Shown here piece by piece: positions 17,548-25,202 of a stretch of DNA of 64,000 nucleotides. Below the pieces are notes generated by a model. It saw only the letters and a list, made by a program, of their open reading frames with translations, did not search any database and had not been told where the DNA came from. The DNA comes from Gammaproteobacteria bacterium (GTDB lineage Bacteria; Pseudomonadota; Gammaproteobacteria; Pseudomonadales; Pseudohongiellaceae). The first letter of the stretch is position 1, and the number at the start of each line of letters is the position of its first letter. A program made the translations under genes and the position numbers. The stretch is taken from the NCBI GenBank assembly GCA_002706685.1, contig PALV01000023.1, positions 35,719 to 99,718 on the forward strand, read 5' to 3'.

Positions 17548-17988
17548 TCAATCAACCGCAAGCAGGTCTGTCACGGCTTTGCGGTTATTGGTGTCTTTCA
17601 GGAAATTACTCAGGGGCAGAAATAATGACTGCGGCAGATTATCCAGCGCAAACCAGTCCCAGCGCTCGCAGAATTCGGGCTCCAGGTTTCGTACCTCACC
17701 GCTCGGGCAATGCGTGCCAAAATATATTGTCACCCAGTGTCTGCCTGTCTCTGTGAATATATCATCGGAGAAGCCGCATTTAACGAGTTGGGCCAGCTCC
17801 AGTCCGGTTTCTTCCAGGACTTCGCGGCGGGCGCAGGCTTCAATTCTCTCGCCGGTATCAAGCTTGCCGCCAGGCAGCCCCCACGAACCTGCGCCGTCAG
17901 CGCCAATCCGTTTGCCCAGTAGAATCTTGCCATTGCGTATGACAAAGGTGCCTACGCCGATTTTTGCGGGTTGTATCGCCTTGATAAT
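17548..17988 (-). CDS. NUDIX hydrolase without a standard start codon
   Basis: The frame from the in-frame stop at 18007-18009 encodes a complete NUDIX protein: KIGVGTFVIRNGKILLGKR, then the Nudix box G-x5-E-x7-REVLEETGLEL (metal-binding glutamates present), then WDWFALDNLPQSL. It resembles ADP-ribose or (d)NTP pyrophosphatases of about 145 aa. No ATG, GTG or TTG occurs between that stop and the conserved core; an ATT at 17986-17988 with GGGAG just upstream is the best candidate, giving 146 aa. An ATG at about 18021 opens a different, short frame, so a frameshift (real or sequencing) is the alternative. First standard start inside the frame is a GTG at 17733, too late for function. Confidence 0.7.
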   Translation of the reverse strand: MIKAIQPAKIGVGTFVIRNGKILLGKRIGADGAGSWGLPGGKLDTGERIEACARREVLEETGLELAQLVKCGFSDDIFTETGRHWVTIYFGTHCPSGEVRNLEPEFCERWDWFALDNLPQSLFLPLSNFLKDTNNRKAVTDLLAVD

Positions 17989-18106
17989 GTGCTCCCGGGA
18001 AGTTGCCTAATGCCTGCCATGACTACGTGATACAAAGCCAGGCCGATCAGTCATCCAGTCATAACGAAGAAAGTATCAAGCTGTCAATGAAGCGGAAGTG
18101 GATTAG

Positions 18107-18126
18107 TGGCATACTTGAATCTGGCC
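18107..18126 (+). promoter_or_regulatory. Duplicated promoter-like element, copy 1
   Basis: TGGCATACTTGAATCTGGCC, with an extended -10-like TGGCATACT. A near-identical copy lies at 18595-18614 in front of the next gene; both sit about 60-75 bases before the start codon and are followed by CGGCCA and an AATAA...GGAAAA leader end. Confidence 0.55.
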
Positions 18127-18182
18127 GTGTCTAAACACCCGCACGGCCAATAGACGCAATCAACACAATAACAGGAAAAAAT

Positions 18183-18560
18183 ATGAAATCAGCCATGAAA
18201 GCCGGAATCTTCGTATTCCTGGTCACCGCCCTCGCTTCCATAAGCTCCACGCTGTATGCACAGAACTCAGCCGATGGTGTCTGGAACTTTGTCATGTCAG
18301 GCCCCAACGGTGATGTCACTGCGGTCGTCGATCTGTACGCCGATGGCACCTCCCTGATTGGTCAGTTTGAGTTGAGCGACGGTCGCATCTGGCCGATCAG
18401 CAATGGATCAGCCAACGGGCCCACCTTCAGTTTTGAGCTGGAACGTGGCGACTCCGGCGTCATTTATCAAATGTCAGGCACCGTTAACGGTAATCAGGCG
18501 ACTGGCACCGCTACTGCCATGGGGACCACCCGCGAATGGAGTATGACGCGAGCGCAATAA
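18183..18560 (+). CDS. Small exported protein of unknown function
   Basis: A 125-aa protein with a clear signal peptide (MKSAMKAGIFVFLVTALASISS, cleavage after LYAQ). The mature part of about 98 residues is predicted all-beta: repeated strand pairs such as GVWNFVMSGPNGDVTAVVDLYADG and SGTVNGNQATGTATAMG, with alternating small polar residues. This looks like a small lipocalin-like or beta-barrel domain that measures or binds something in the periplasm. I recognise no named family. It shares a duplicated promoter element with the downstream RidA gene. Confidence 0.78.
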   Translation: MKSAMKAGIFVFLVTALASISSTLYAQNSADGVWNFVMSGPNGDVTAVVDLYADGTSLIGQFELSDGRIWPISNGSANGPTFSFELERGDSGVIYQMSGTVNGNQATGTATAMGTTREWSMTRAQ

Positions 18561-18594
18561 GCGCAACACAACAGGCGCAGCTGGCGTCGAATAA

Positions 18595-18614
18595 TGGCAT
18601 ACTTGAGTCTGGCC
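18595..18614 (+). promoter_or_regulatory. Duplicated promoter-like element, copy 2
   Basis: TGGCATACTTGAGTCTGGCC, differing from the copy at 18107-18126 at one base, upstream of the exported RidA-like gene. Confidence 0.55.
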
Positions 18615-18671
18615 TGGTCAACAAACCTTAGCGGCCATTTGACATGAATTAAGATAATAAGAGGAAAATGT

Positions 18672-19148
18672 ATGAAAGCATTGAAGTTATTCTCTCTGGC
18701 AGCAGTGCTGGGCGGGATGTTTGCGGCGCCAGCAGCAATGGTCACGGCGCAGGAAATTGAGCGCAAGGGCGAAGGCCGCCATTTCTACACCACTATCCGT
18801 GTACCCGCCAATGCCGAATTCCTGTACCTGAGCGGCTCGGGCGCATCTCCCATGGAAGATGGCACCTGGGGTGACATGGAGCAGCAGACCATCGATACCT
18901 TCAACGGCTTCAAGGAAACGCTGGAAGCAGAAGGCTGGTCAATGTCCGACATCATCCAGGTACGCGCTTTTGGCGTCGCCGGTGACAATGGCACGGTAGA
19001 TTTTGATGGTTTCAATCGCGGCTACCGTCAGTTCTTCGGTACCGAAGAAAACCCGATGAAGCCGGTGCGTTCTTTCGTGGAGATCAAAGACCTGGTCGTT
19101 GATGGCTGGCTGATCGAGATCGAAATACGTGCGGCACGTGTGCCATAA
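18672..19148 (+). CDS. Exported RidA/YjgF-like protein
   Basis: A 158-aa protein with a signal peptide (MKALKLFSLAAVLGG, cleavage after VTA) and a RidA-like domain: NAEFLYLSGSGA, QTIDTFNGFKETLEAEGWSMSDIIQVRAF and RSFVEIKDLVVDGWLIEIEIRAA. The arginine of the enamine-binding R-x-x-V element is present (V-R-S-F-V). Cytosolic RidA deaminates 2-aminoacrylate; periplasmic members are poorly understood. AGAGGAAAA precedes the ATG. A terminator shared with the convergent second RidA gene follows. Confidence 0.85.
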   Translation: MKALKLFSLAAVLGGMFAAPAAMVTAQEIERKGEGRHFYTTIRVPANAEFLYLSGSGASPMEDGTWGDMEQQTIDTFNGFKETLEAEGWSMSDIIQVRAFGVAGDNGTVDFDGFNRGYRQFFGTEENPMKPVRSFVEIKDLVVDGWLIEIEIRAARVP

Positions 19149-19190
19149 AACTGCACAGCTGCTAAAGAAGCGGGTCACCCCGTTATAAAC

Positions 19191-19225
19191 AAAGGCCTGG
19201 CGCACAACTGCACCAGGCCTTTTTT
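19191..19225. terminator. Bidirectional Rho-independent terminator
   Basis: Stem AAAGGCCTGG / CCAGGCCTTT with a 12-base loop and TTTTTT on the plus strand. The minus-strand reading has TTTGTTTATA after the same stem. It serves both convergent RidA-type genes. Confidence 0.88.
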
Positions 19226-19252
19226 ATTGGACTCTTCGCGCCAGCCCGGACC

Positions 19253-19708
19253 TTATGGCAACCGGCTGGCAATGACAGATATCTCAATTTTCACACCTCT
19301 TGGCAACTCAGCCACCCCAACAGTCGCTCTGGCTGGCGGCGCCTCGGAAAAATACTCGCCGTAGACACCGTTCATCGCTGCAAACTCACTCAGGTCTGTC
19401 ATATAGACTGTTGCCATGACCACATCGGCCAGGGAAAGACTCTGCGATTCCAGCATCGCCGTGATGTGTTCGAAGACCTGGCGCGTCTGCTGCTCAATGT
19501 CGTCCCCCACCACCGCATTCCCTTCAGCGTTCAGCGGAATCACACCCGACAGGAAGTATAGATTGCCCGTTTGCACCATCTGGGAGTAAGGGCCTACGGC
19601 CGGGTAGACGGCATCGGTTGAATGCACTGTCCTGGCGCTTTCCTCTTCGACGCTGCAGGCGACTAATACAGACACCAGAAACGCAATCGAAACACGTTTA
19701 ATGATCAT
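19253..19708 (-). CDS. RidA family lipoprotein
   Basis: A 151-aa protein with a lipobox: SVLVACSVEEE, Cys at about residue 18, so membrane-anchored in the periplasm; Ser after Cys predicts the outer membrane. The remainder is a canonical RidA domain: GPYSQMVQTGNLYFLSG, QTRQVFEHITAMLESQSLSLADVV and ARATVGVAELPRGVKIEI with the substrate-binding arginine. A complete RidA active site on a lipoprotein is unusual. It lies 53 bases downstream of an SRPBCC gene and may be co-transcribed with it. Confidence 0.9.
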   Translation of the reverse strand: MIIKRVSIAFLVSVLVACSVEEESARTVHSTDAVYPAVGPYSQMVQTGNLYFLSGVIPLNAEGNAVVGDDIEQQTRQVFEHITAMLESQSLSLADVVMATVYMTDLSEFAAMNGVYGEYFSEAPPARATVGVAELPRGVKIEISVIASRLP

Positions 19709-19761
19709 GACCGGTAATCCTTAACAAGCATACAGGTGTGTTGGCTTGGCATGATGCTTCG

Positions 19762-20172
19762 CTAAACAAGTGACTGCACATGCCGCGCAAAATTATCCAG
19801 AATGGCCTGCCAGCCATCCCTCTGCATTTCAGGCGAGTTCTCGGTTTCTGCATCAAAAACCGAGGTGACCATAACACCATCGCCCGTTTCGACAAACCTT
19901 GTACTGACCTCGCGCCCGTCACTCATGCGGTACTCGATTATCTGATGCGGCACAATGCGGGTATAAGTGCCTTCAAAGTCAAAACCAAAACTGCCATCTT
20001 TGGCTTCCATGCGCGACAGAAAACTGCCACCCTCGCGCAGATCAACAGTGCTATGTGTTGTGTGCCAGTCGTCTGATGCTGCATTCCATTGTTTGATATC
20101 GTCCGGGTTATTCCAGGCATCCCAGACTGTTTCCAGATCGGCCTTGACCAGGGTCTCGATGTTAATCTTCAT
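19762..20172 (-). CDS. SRPBCC (AHSA1/START-like) domain protein
   Basis: A 136-aa cytosolic protein with the AHSA1 hydrophobic-cavity fold: V-K-A-D-L-E-T-V-W-D-A-W-N-N-P-D-D-I-K-Q-W at the N-terminus, G-T-Y-T-R-I-V-P-H-Q-I-I-E-Y in the middle and DGWQAILDNFARHVQSL as the closing long helix. Family members bind lipids or small hydrophobic ligands, or act as Aha1-like chaperone activators. Its specific role is unknown; the RidA lipoprotein gene follows on the same strand. Confidence 0.9.
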   Translation of the reverse strand: MKINIETLVKADLETVWDAWNNPDDIKQWNAASDDWHTTHSTVDLREGGSFLSRMEAKDGSFGFDFEGTYTRIVPHQIIEYRMSDGREVSTRFVETGDGVMVTSVFDAETENSPEMQRDGWQAILDNFARHVQSLV

Positions 20173-20271
20173 ATGTCTTCTCCAATGGCAGTCATGTAAG
20201 TTCTGAGTACAGTCGACTGGGCGAAGACGAATTCGACACTTTAGTTTTTAGTTGCTGTTTCATGGTAAATC

Positions 20272-20580
20272 TTAAGCTGGGTGTATTTCCTGGCACTTCC
20301 AGCAGGACTCAAATGTAGCCGCATTCCACTCTGCACAGTGCTTGCATTGCCAGTCTGGAAGATCAGTACTTTGGTTCAACTCTTTATCGAGTATGGAGAT
20401 TGCTCTGTCGGCCGCCTGCTCGTTGTAGACCCAGAGTTCGACAGGTACGGCACCCCAGCCAACATGACCGCCAGATGCGTGGTATTCGTTTTTTATAAAA
20501 CAATCGATGCCGTTGAGTTCAAGCAGGTTCTTGGCAGAGGAAAGAATCGTCATGTTCTCGTGAGAGTAGACTCTTTGCAT
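20272..20580 (-). CDS. DUF2007 domain protein with C-terminal RanBP2-type zinc finger
   Basis: A 102-aa protein; start ATG 20580. Residues 1-65 match DUF2007 (putative signal-transducing, PII-like fold): RVYSHENMTILSSAKNLLE, then GIDCFIKNEYHASGG and VELWVYNEQAADRA. The C-terminus has W-Q-C-x2-C-x3-N-x6-C-x2-C, the exact spacing of a RanBP2-type zinc finger, rare in bacteria but known fused to DUF2007. Third gene in a probable operon after the GFA enzyme and GNAT genes (16 bases behind the latter). Confidence 0.87.
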   Translation of the reverse strand: MQRVYSHENMTILSSAKNLLELNGIDCFIKNEYHASGGHVGWGAVPVELWVYNEQAADRAISILDKELNQSTDLPDWQCKHCAEWNAATFESCWKCQEIHPA

Positions 20581-20596
20581 GGCTTGGCCTTTGTGG

Positions 20597-21112
20597 TCAG
20601 GGGTATCGCACCATGGCGATTCGCTGTTGAGGATCTGGCAGCACTGCCCGCTGCTCCTCAAGAATACTGAGCAGCTCCGGACCGCACTGGGCGTCGTCTA
20701 TCGCGGTAAAGCCCTTGCGCTCATAGTATGGCCCGTTCCAAGGAAGATGGGAATAGGTCGTCAGCCACAGCGGCTGATCAGCTGACCACGCAATCACGTG
20801 GCCCATGAGCTGACTGCCAACACCAGCTCGCATGGCCTGTGGGTGGACGGACAGCTGGTCGAGGTAAGGCTGTTGGTCAACATGTCGGTACGTTGCAAAC
20901 CCAATGACGATCCCCTGCGCGTTGACGGCAAGTTGGGCCAGACCCTGCTGGATGGCAAGAGACCAGCGGGTGGATTCCGCAATCACAAAGGGATGGTTCT
21001 CGTCGAAGTCGAAGCTGAGACCGGCGTCCAGAAACAGCTGGCTGGCCTGGTCGTCGATGTTGATCAGGGCGGGTAGATCTTCCGGATGAGCCTGACGGAG
21101 CTTGAAATTCAT
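20597..21112 (-). CDS. GNAT family N-acetyltransferase
   Basis: A 171-aa acetyltransferase starting at ATG 21112 (KLRQAHPEDLPALINIDD is the usual first strand and helix). The acetyl-CoA loop is seen in LDQLSVHPQAMRAGVGSQLM (Q-A-M-R-A-G-V-G, close to the R-x-x-G-x-G/A consensus), and motif B in WNGPYYERKGF. The acceptor is unknown. Lies between the GFA-family gene and the DUF2007 gene on the same strand. Confidence 0.9.
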   Translation of the reverse strand: MNFKLRQAHPEDLPALINIDDQASQLFLDAGLSFDFDENHPFVIAESTRWSLAIQQGLAQLAVNAQGIVIGFATYRHVDQQPYLDQLSVHPQAMRAGVGSQLMGHVIAWSADQPLWLTTYSHLPWNGPYYERKGFTAIDDAQCGPELLSILEEQRAVLPDPQQRIAMVRYP

Positions 21113-21154
21113 TGAGTAGACCTTTCGCAACTTGATCGCTGTAGACACAGAACC

Positions 21155-21544
21155 TCAAGGCTTTTCCGCATGCGCCGGGATATCACCATCAGTCGCGAGC
21201 CAGGCCCGATCATGAGAGGTCCATATATGGGCCGCAGGGACCACACCCGGATCTTCATCCAGCGTCGCAACCCTGACAATCACTTCTGGTCTATCGACCC
21301 ACTCTGCCATCAGATGGCTGCCACAGTGTCTGCAAAACCATCTGCGTTTACCTGGCGTCGATTCAAATGACCCAAGACTATCTTCTCCCTTCACCCAGCG
21401 AAAATCGTCGCGATTCACACGCGCCGTTGTAGCAAACACGGCTGAGTGGGCTTTTTGGCAGGTCATGCAATGGCAATGCATGATGGGGCCTGCCAGTGCG
21501 TTTATTTCGTAGCGGCTTGCGCCGCATAAACAGCTTCCTTTCAT
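21155..21544 (-). CDS. GFA family (glutathione-dependent formaldehyde-activating/CENP-V fold) protein
   Basis: A 129-aa zinc protein, starting at ATG 21544. Metal ligands are all visible: GSCLCGASRY near the N-terminus, M-H-C-H-C-M-T-C-Q-K around residue 24, and W-F-C-R-H-C-G-S-H-L in the second half. The family includes Gfa, which speeds S-hydroxymethylglutathione formation, but most members have other or unknown activities. First gene of a probable three-gene minus-strand operon (GFA, GNAT, DUF2007). Confidence 0.9.
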   Translation of the reverse strand: MKGSCLCGASRYEINALAGPIMHCHCMTCQKAHSAVFATTARVNRDDFRWVKGEDSLGSFESTPGKRRWFCRHCGSHLMAEWVDRPEVIVRVATLDEDPGVVPAAHIWTSHDRAWLATDGDIPAHAEKP

Positions 21545-21716
21545 GAGACACCTGCTTTTTGGTAACCAGTCTATTGGCTTTGGCTTGCCGCCCCATCTTA
21601 CAAAGTGCATTGTTCAACCGGGATGATCCAGCACCGTGATTTTGGGCAGCCACAGTTGAACACCAATTCTGCCCTGAGATAATGTTCAAATCACTAAAAA
21701 CAAAAGGAGTGCTTCC

Positions 21717-22676
21717 ATGACAGTCACCCCAAAAACAAGCTCAATGCTATTGCTGGTCACCTTGCTGCTGGGCTTCAGTGGCGCCCTGACCGCACAGAAC
21801 GCAAGCACCCTGCCCGACGATGTTCAAGCCCAACAGGCCGACATCTGGAGTGAGGGCACGCGAATGAGCGCAACGGTAAACACGCCCGCTTCCGCGTCAG
21901 CTTCTGACACGTTCCCGACCATTCTGATGGCCCATGGCTGGGGCGGGGTTGCTGCGCAGTTGCGCCGCGACGCAATTTCCTTTTCACAGAATGGTTATCT
22001 GGTGGTCACCTTCGACTACCGTGGCTGGGGCGAAAGTGACGGTCGCATTATTGCCACTCAGGCCTTGCCCGCAGACCGACAGGGTGCCTTCACCACGCAG
22101 GTTCGGGAAATTCGCGAAGTAGTCGATCCGGTGGACATGCTCACCGACTGGGAGAATGCCATGCACTGGCTTCAGGCAGTCCCCCAGGTCGACACGGATC
22201 GCATCGGTATCTGGGGCAGCAGCCAGTCGGGCGGTTATGTGGTGGAGATGGCCGCGCGTGATGATCGAATCAAGGCTGTGCATAGCCAGGTCGGCTCGCT
22301 CAGCGGGCGCAGCATAGGCGAAACCGTCCAGGCGTATAATGACGCCACCTTACGTGCACGTGGTGAGCTCAGCTATCCTGAGGCCGGAGCAACTGTAGTC
22401 GGCAATCTGCGCGGCGCACCTATCGCCAATCGCTTTGCCAACTATTCGCCAGTGGACAAGATGGATCAGATTGACGGCACGCCCATCCAGTTTGTGCTGG
22501 CCGGCGATGAAGAGTTATTCGACAACCGCGAGCATGGAATCCTGGCACACGATCGTTATGGCGGGCCCAAGAACCTTGTGATAATTCCGGATATCAGCCA
22601 CTACGGAATCTACCGTGAGGCCTGGCAGCAGGCGAATGACCTGGCTGTGCAGTGGTTTGATCGGTATCTGAAGTAA
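21717..22676 (+). CDS. Secreted alpha/beta hydrolase (dienelactone hydrolase/S15-like)
   Basis: A 319-aa protein with a signal peptide (cleavage after LTA in GALTAQ). The alpha/beta core shows MAHGWGG (oxyanion loop), FDYRGWGESDGR, and the nucleophile elbow IWGSSQSGGYV, where the Ser of G-S-S-Q-S-G is the catalytic one. The acid and His are expected in QFVLAGDEELFD and IPDISHYGIYRE. AAAAGGAG precedes the ATG. Likely a periplasmic esterase or peptidase; the substrate is not indicated. Confidence 0.9.
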   Translation: MTVTPKTSSMLLLVTLLLGFSGALTAQNASTLPDDVQAQQADIWSEGTRMSATVNTPASASASDTFPTILMAHGWGGVAAQLRRDAISFSQNGYLVVTFDYRGWGESDGRIIATQALPADRQGAFTTQVREIREVVDPVDMLTDWENAMHWLQAVPQVDTDRIGIWGSSQSGGYVVEMAARDDRIKAVHSQVGSLSGRSIGETVQAYNDATLRARGELSYPEAGATVVGNLRGAPIANRFANYSPVDKMDQIDGTPIQFVLAGDEELFDNREHGILAHDRYGGPKNLVIIPDISHYGIYREAWQQANDLAVQWFDRYLK

Positions 22677-22820
22677 GCGCCGGCAGTTTACTGCACAACG
22701 CTTACTGTCAGATTGGCTGCGTCACATCGATGTGACTGCGGTTACAGGCTACGCAGAGGAATTTGTGAGAATCTGAGCATGCAACAATCGCACGGAACCA
22801 TCATTAAAAGGAGAATTATC

Positions 22821-23474
22821 ATGAACGGAATCACCAGGCGAGCGTGGCTGATGGCAGCGTGCTGCGCAAGTGCAACTTACAGTCTGGCACAGGCCACAGA
22901 AGTCACGGAATCCAGCGAAATTACAGAATATTGCATCCCACAGACATCAGTTCGCGGTGGCTATGAAGACCTGATGATCGACCACAACATGATCATCCCA
23001 CCCTCTGATCATTTCAAACGAGCCGATGTATTTATTGCTGCAAGACTCAAAAGCGACCCGAATGCGCTGTGGCTATTGAGTGGTATTACCTGGAAATCCA
23101 TTGATAGCGCAGCTGATTTGCCCAGAGCCCAATATAAAAGCTATGCGCAGCTCCCCCTGGTAGTACCTGTTTCGGTATTTAATAGCCCATTTGATGTGAC
23201 AGGCATGATGGGCGACGTAGAGCTATGGACTGGTTATGGATTTCGCTCGGAATCGGAATCCACCGTTGAGTCATTCAATGAGATGGTAGCCGCCAGTCGG
23301 TTTGAGATACTCTGGGAAGCGCCCTCACAGCTCTCCCCGTTTCCTGAGCTTGGACTGCGTGGGCCTTACTCCCAAATCTGTATGGAAACGAGCGTCGTCA
23401 AGAAAACAATACTGACTGCTGAGCCGACTGTGGGCACTGGCGCAACTGTCGGCAGCTCAGCCACTGACAATTGA
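22821..23474 (+). CDS. Exported protein of unknown function
   Basis: A 217-aa protein starting at ATG 22821 after AAAAGGAG. It has a signal peptide (TRRAWLMAACCASATYSLAQA; two cysteines but no clean lipobox, and an RR pair without the full Tat consensus). The mature part has no family I recognise; it contains the strand-rich segments VFIAARLKSDPNALWLLSG and FEILWEAPSQL and a Thr/Ala-rich C-terminal tail (TVGTGATVGSSATDN). Followed by a convergent carboxylesterase gene. Confidence 0.75.
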   Translation: MNGITRRAWLMAACCASATYSLAQATEVTESSEITEYCIPQTSVRGGYEDLMIDHNMIIPPSDHFKRADVFIAARLKSDPNALWLLSGITWKSIDSAADLPRAQYKSYAQLPLVVPVSVFNSPFDVTGMMGDVELWTGYGFRSESESTVESFNEMVAASRFEILWEAPSQLSPFPELGLRGPYSQICMETSVVKKTILTAEPTVGTGATVGSSATDN

Positions 23475-23512
23475 TAGAGGTCATGCTGCAAGAAGTGTCT
23501 GCAGCAATTGGC

Positions 23513-23545
23513 AAAAAAAGTGCCCACAGCAAAAACTGTGGGCAC
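23513..23545 (-). terminator. Rho-independent terminator for the carboxylesterase gene
   Basis: Stem GTGCCCACAG / CTGTGGGCAC (23520-23529 with 23536-23545), 6-base loop. Read on the minus strand it is followed by seven T (23513-23519), so it ends the leftward carboxylesterase transcript. Confidence 0.85.
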
Positions 23546-23590
23546 CATCCTCAAATCGGGGTTACATTCCCAAAAAACGTGACCTGACAC

Positions 23591-24982
23591 TTACGGTCCG
23601 TCAGGAATCTCCTGTGAATTCACAACACGCGCTGTATCAGAGAACTGCATGGCAGCATCCGACGCTTCAGTGTACACCGGCCATTCTGTGCCACCTGCGC
23701 AGTTGATCGATTTGGCAGCAGGGTCCATTTTGTAGAATGCCAGCCAGCAGGACTGAACCATGGCAGCCACTTCCCTGTCTTCTCCACCTGCCCGGCCATT
23801 GGGGCCTACCGACCAGCCAGAGGAATCAATGGAGTCAAAGGTGAACATCAGCTCTGCCGAGTGGATGGGGCCATTGGTCCATTCAGAACGGAAGCCGGGC
23901 ACATAGTCAAAACTGTACAACCAGGCCCCGGCACCAGTATCACCGGCCAGGTTGGCAACCCTGCGGGCGCTGTCAAAGCCGCGCTCGCCGGTATTGGACC
24001 CGACCAGAACCGGTACGTCGATTTCATCACCAGCCTGCATGGCCTCCAGCGTGGACACGGGGCGGAAACGTCCGTCTATAACAGTGCCCAGCCCGGCCCG
24101 TGTGGCCTGGTTGTAGCTGAAAGTTTGTGCAGAAATGGAACGCAGCTGATCGGCGGTGATATCTTCTGACAGACTCAGTGCACTCATTGCCTGCACGCCG
24201 CGCTGTTCGGCGTCAGCCAGCGATTGGCCGGCGCGAAGCAAGGCGCCGGATTGCACCACGGCTTTGTGAAACAGGCCTTCGGCTGATGGAATGGAAAGCA
24301 GATCCATGACCATCGCACCACCGGCAGACTGGCCGGCAATCGTGACGTTATCGGGATCACCACCCAGGGCTTCGGCGTTGCGCTGAACCCACTCAAGGGC
24401 GGCCACCGCATCGGTCAGTGCAAAGTTGCCCAGCGCTTCATCACTGTCAGCGGCCTGGCTCAGGGCCGGATGATTCAGGTTGGCCATCGGCCCCAGACGG
24501 TAATTGATTGAAACCGTAATGACACCGTTCTGTGCATTGGAAGTGCCGTCATAAGAGCCCAGGTGACCAGCCCCCAGGAATGAGGCGCCACCATGCATCC
24601 AGACAACAATCGGCGCGTCTTCAGCCTCAGGCGGCACAAAGGCGGTCAGATACAGGCAGTCTTCTGCCTGCATACCGGCGACGCCACCACCATTGGGACG
24701 GCCATCCAGCGTCACTGGCTGTGTACAGGGAGGTTCATGGGTCAGCGCCAGACGCTCACCAGGCCAGGGTTCTGGCGCAACTGCGGCACGCCAGCGCATA
24801 TCACCGACGGGCGGTTTGGCGTAGGGTACGCCGCGGAACACCTGAACATTGTTTTCCATCTGACCGACCAGCACACCGGAATCAAGTGTGACCTTGACCG
24901 GATCGATGTCATCGGCGACCTGGGCGAACGCGCTGCCTGTCAGCAACAGGGCACCCATCGTGAGATACGTCAAACGCTGCAT
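23591..24982 (-). CDS. Secreted type-B carboxylesterase
   Basis: A 463-aa protein with a signal peptide (MQRLTYLTMGALLLTGSAFA). Type-B carboxylesterase pattern: FRGVPYAKPPVGDMRW near residue 50, EDCLYL, MHGGASFLGAG (oxyanion hole), and TIAGQSAGG with nucleophile Ser219. The acid is probably Glu in GSNTGERGF and the His in GPIHSAELMF. Slightly shorter than typical (about 500 or more aa). Function: hydrolysis of carboxylic esters in the periplasm or outside. Confidence 0.93.
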   Translation of the reverse strand: MQRLTYLTMGALLLTGSAFAQVADDIDPVKVTLDSGVLVGQMENNVQVFRGVPYAKPPVGDMRWRAAVAPEPWPGERLALTHEPPCTQPVTLDGRPNGGGVAGMQAEDCLYLTAFVPPEAEDAPIVVWMHGGASFLGAGHLGSYDGTSNAQNGVITVSINYRLGPMANLNHPALSQAADSDEALGNFALTDAVAALEWVQRNAEALGGDPDNVTIAGQSAGGAMVMDLLSIPSAEGLFHKAVVQSGALLRAGQSLADAEQRGVQAMSALSLSEDITADQLRSISAQTFSYNQATRAGLGTVIDGRFRPVSTLEAMQAGDEIDVPVLVGSNTGERGFDSARRVANLAGDTGAGAWLYSFDYVPGFRSEWTNGPIHSAELMFTFDSIDSSGWSVGPNGRAGGEDREVAAMVQSCWLAFYKMDPAAKSINCAGGTEWPVYTEASDAAMQFSDTARVVNSQEIPDGP

Positions 24983-25202
24983 AGTTTAGCTCCCTTTCTT
25001 ATTCGAATTACGACGCGAATGTTTCAGTTACGACGTGCACAAACCGCAATGTGGGTCACTGACTTGCTACCTGAGCATTCCAGTATTTCAGCCGACAGCC
25101 GACACACATGGAAAATATCAGATTAGCATGGTTTTCCAGATTATGTCTGAATCAAAACATGCGTTCCGGCGACTGTCAGGAGCGTCTCAACGCAGGCAGA
25201 GT

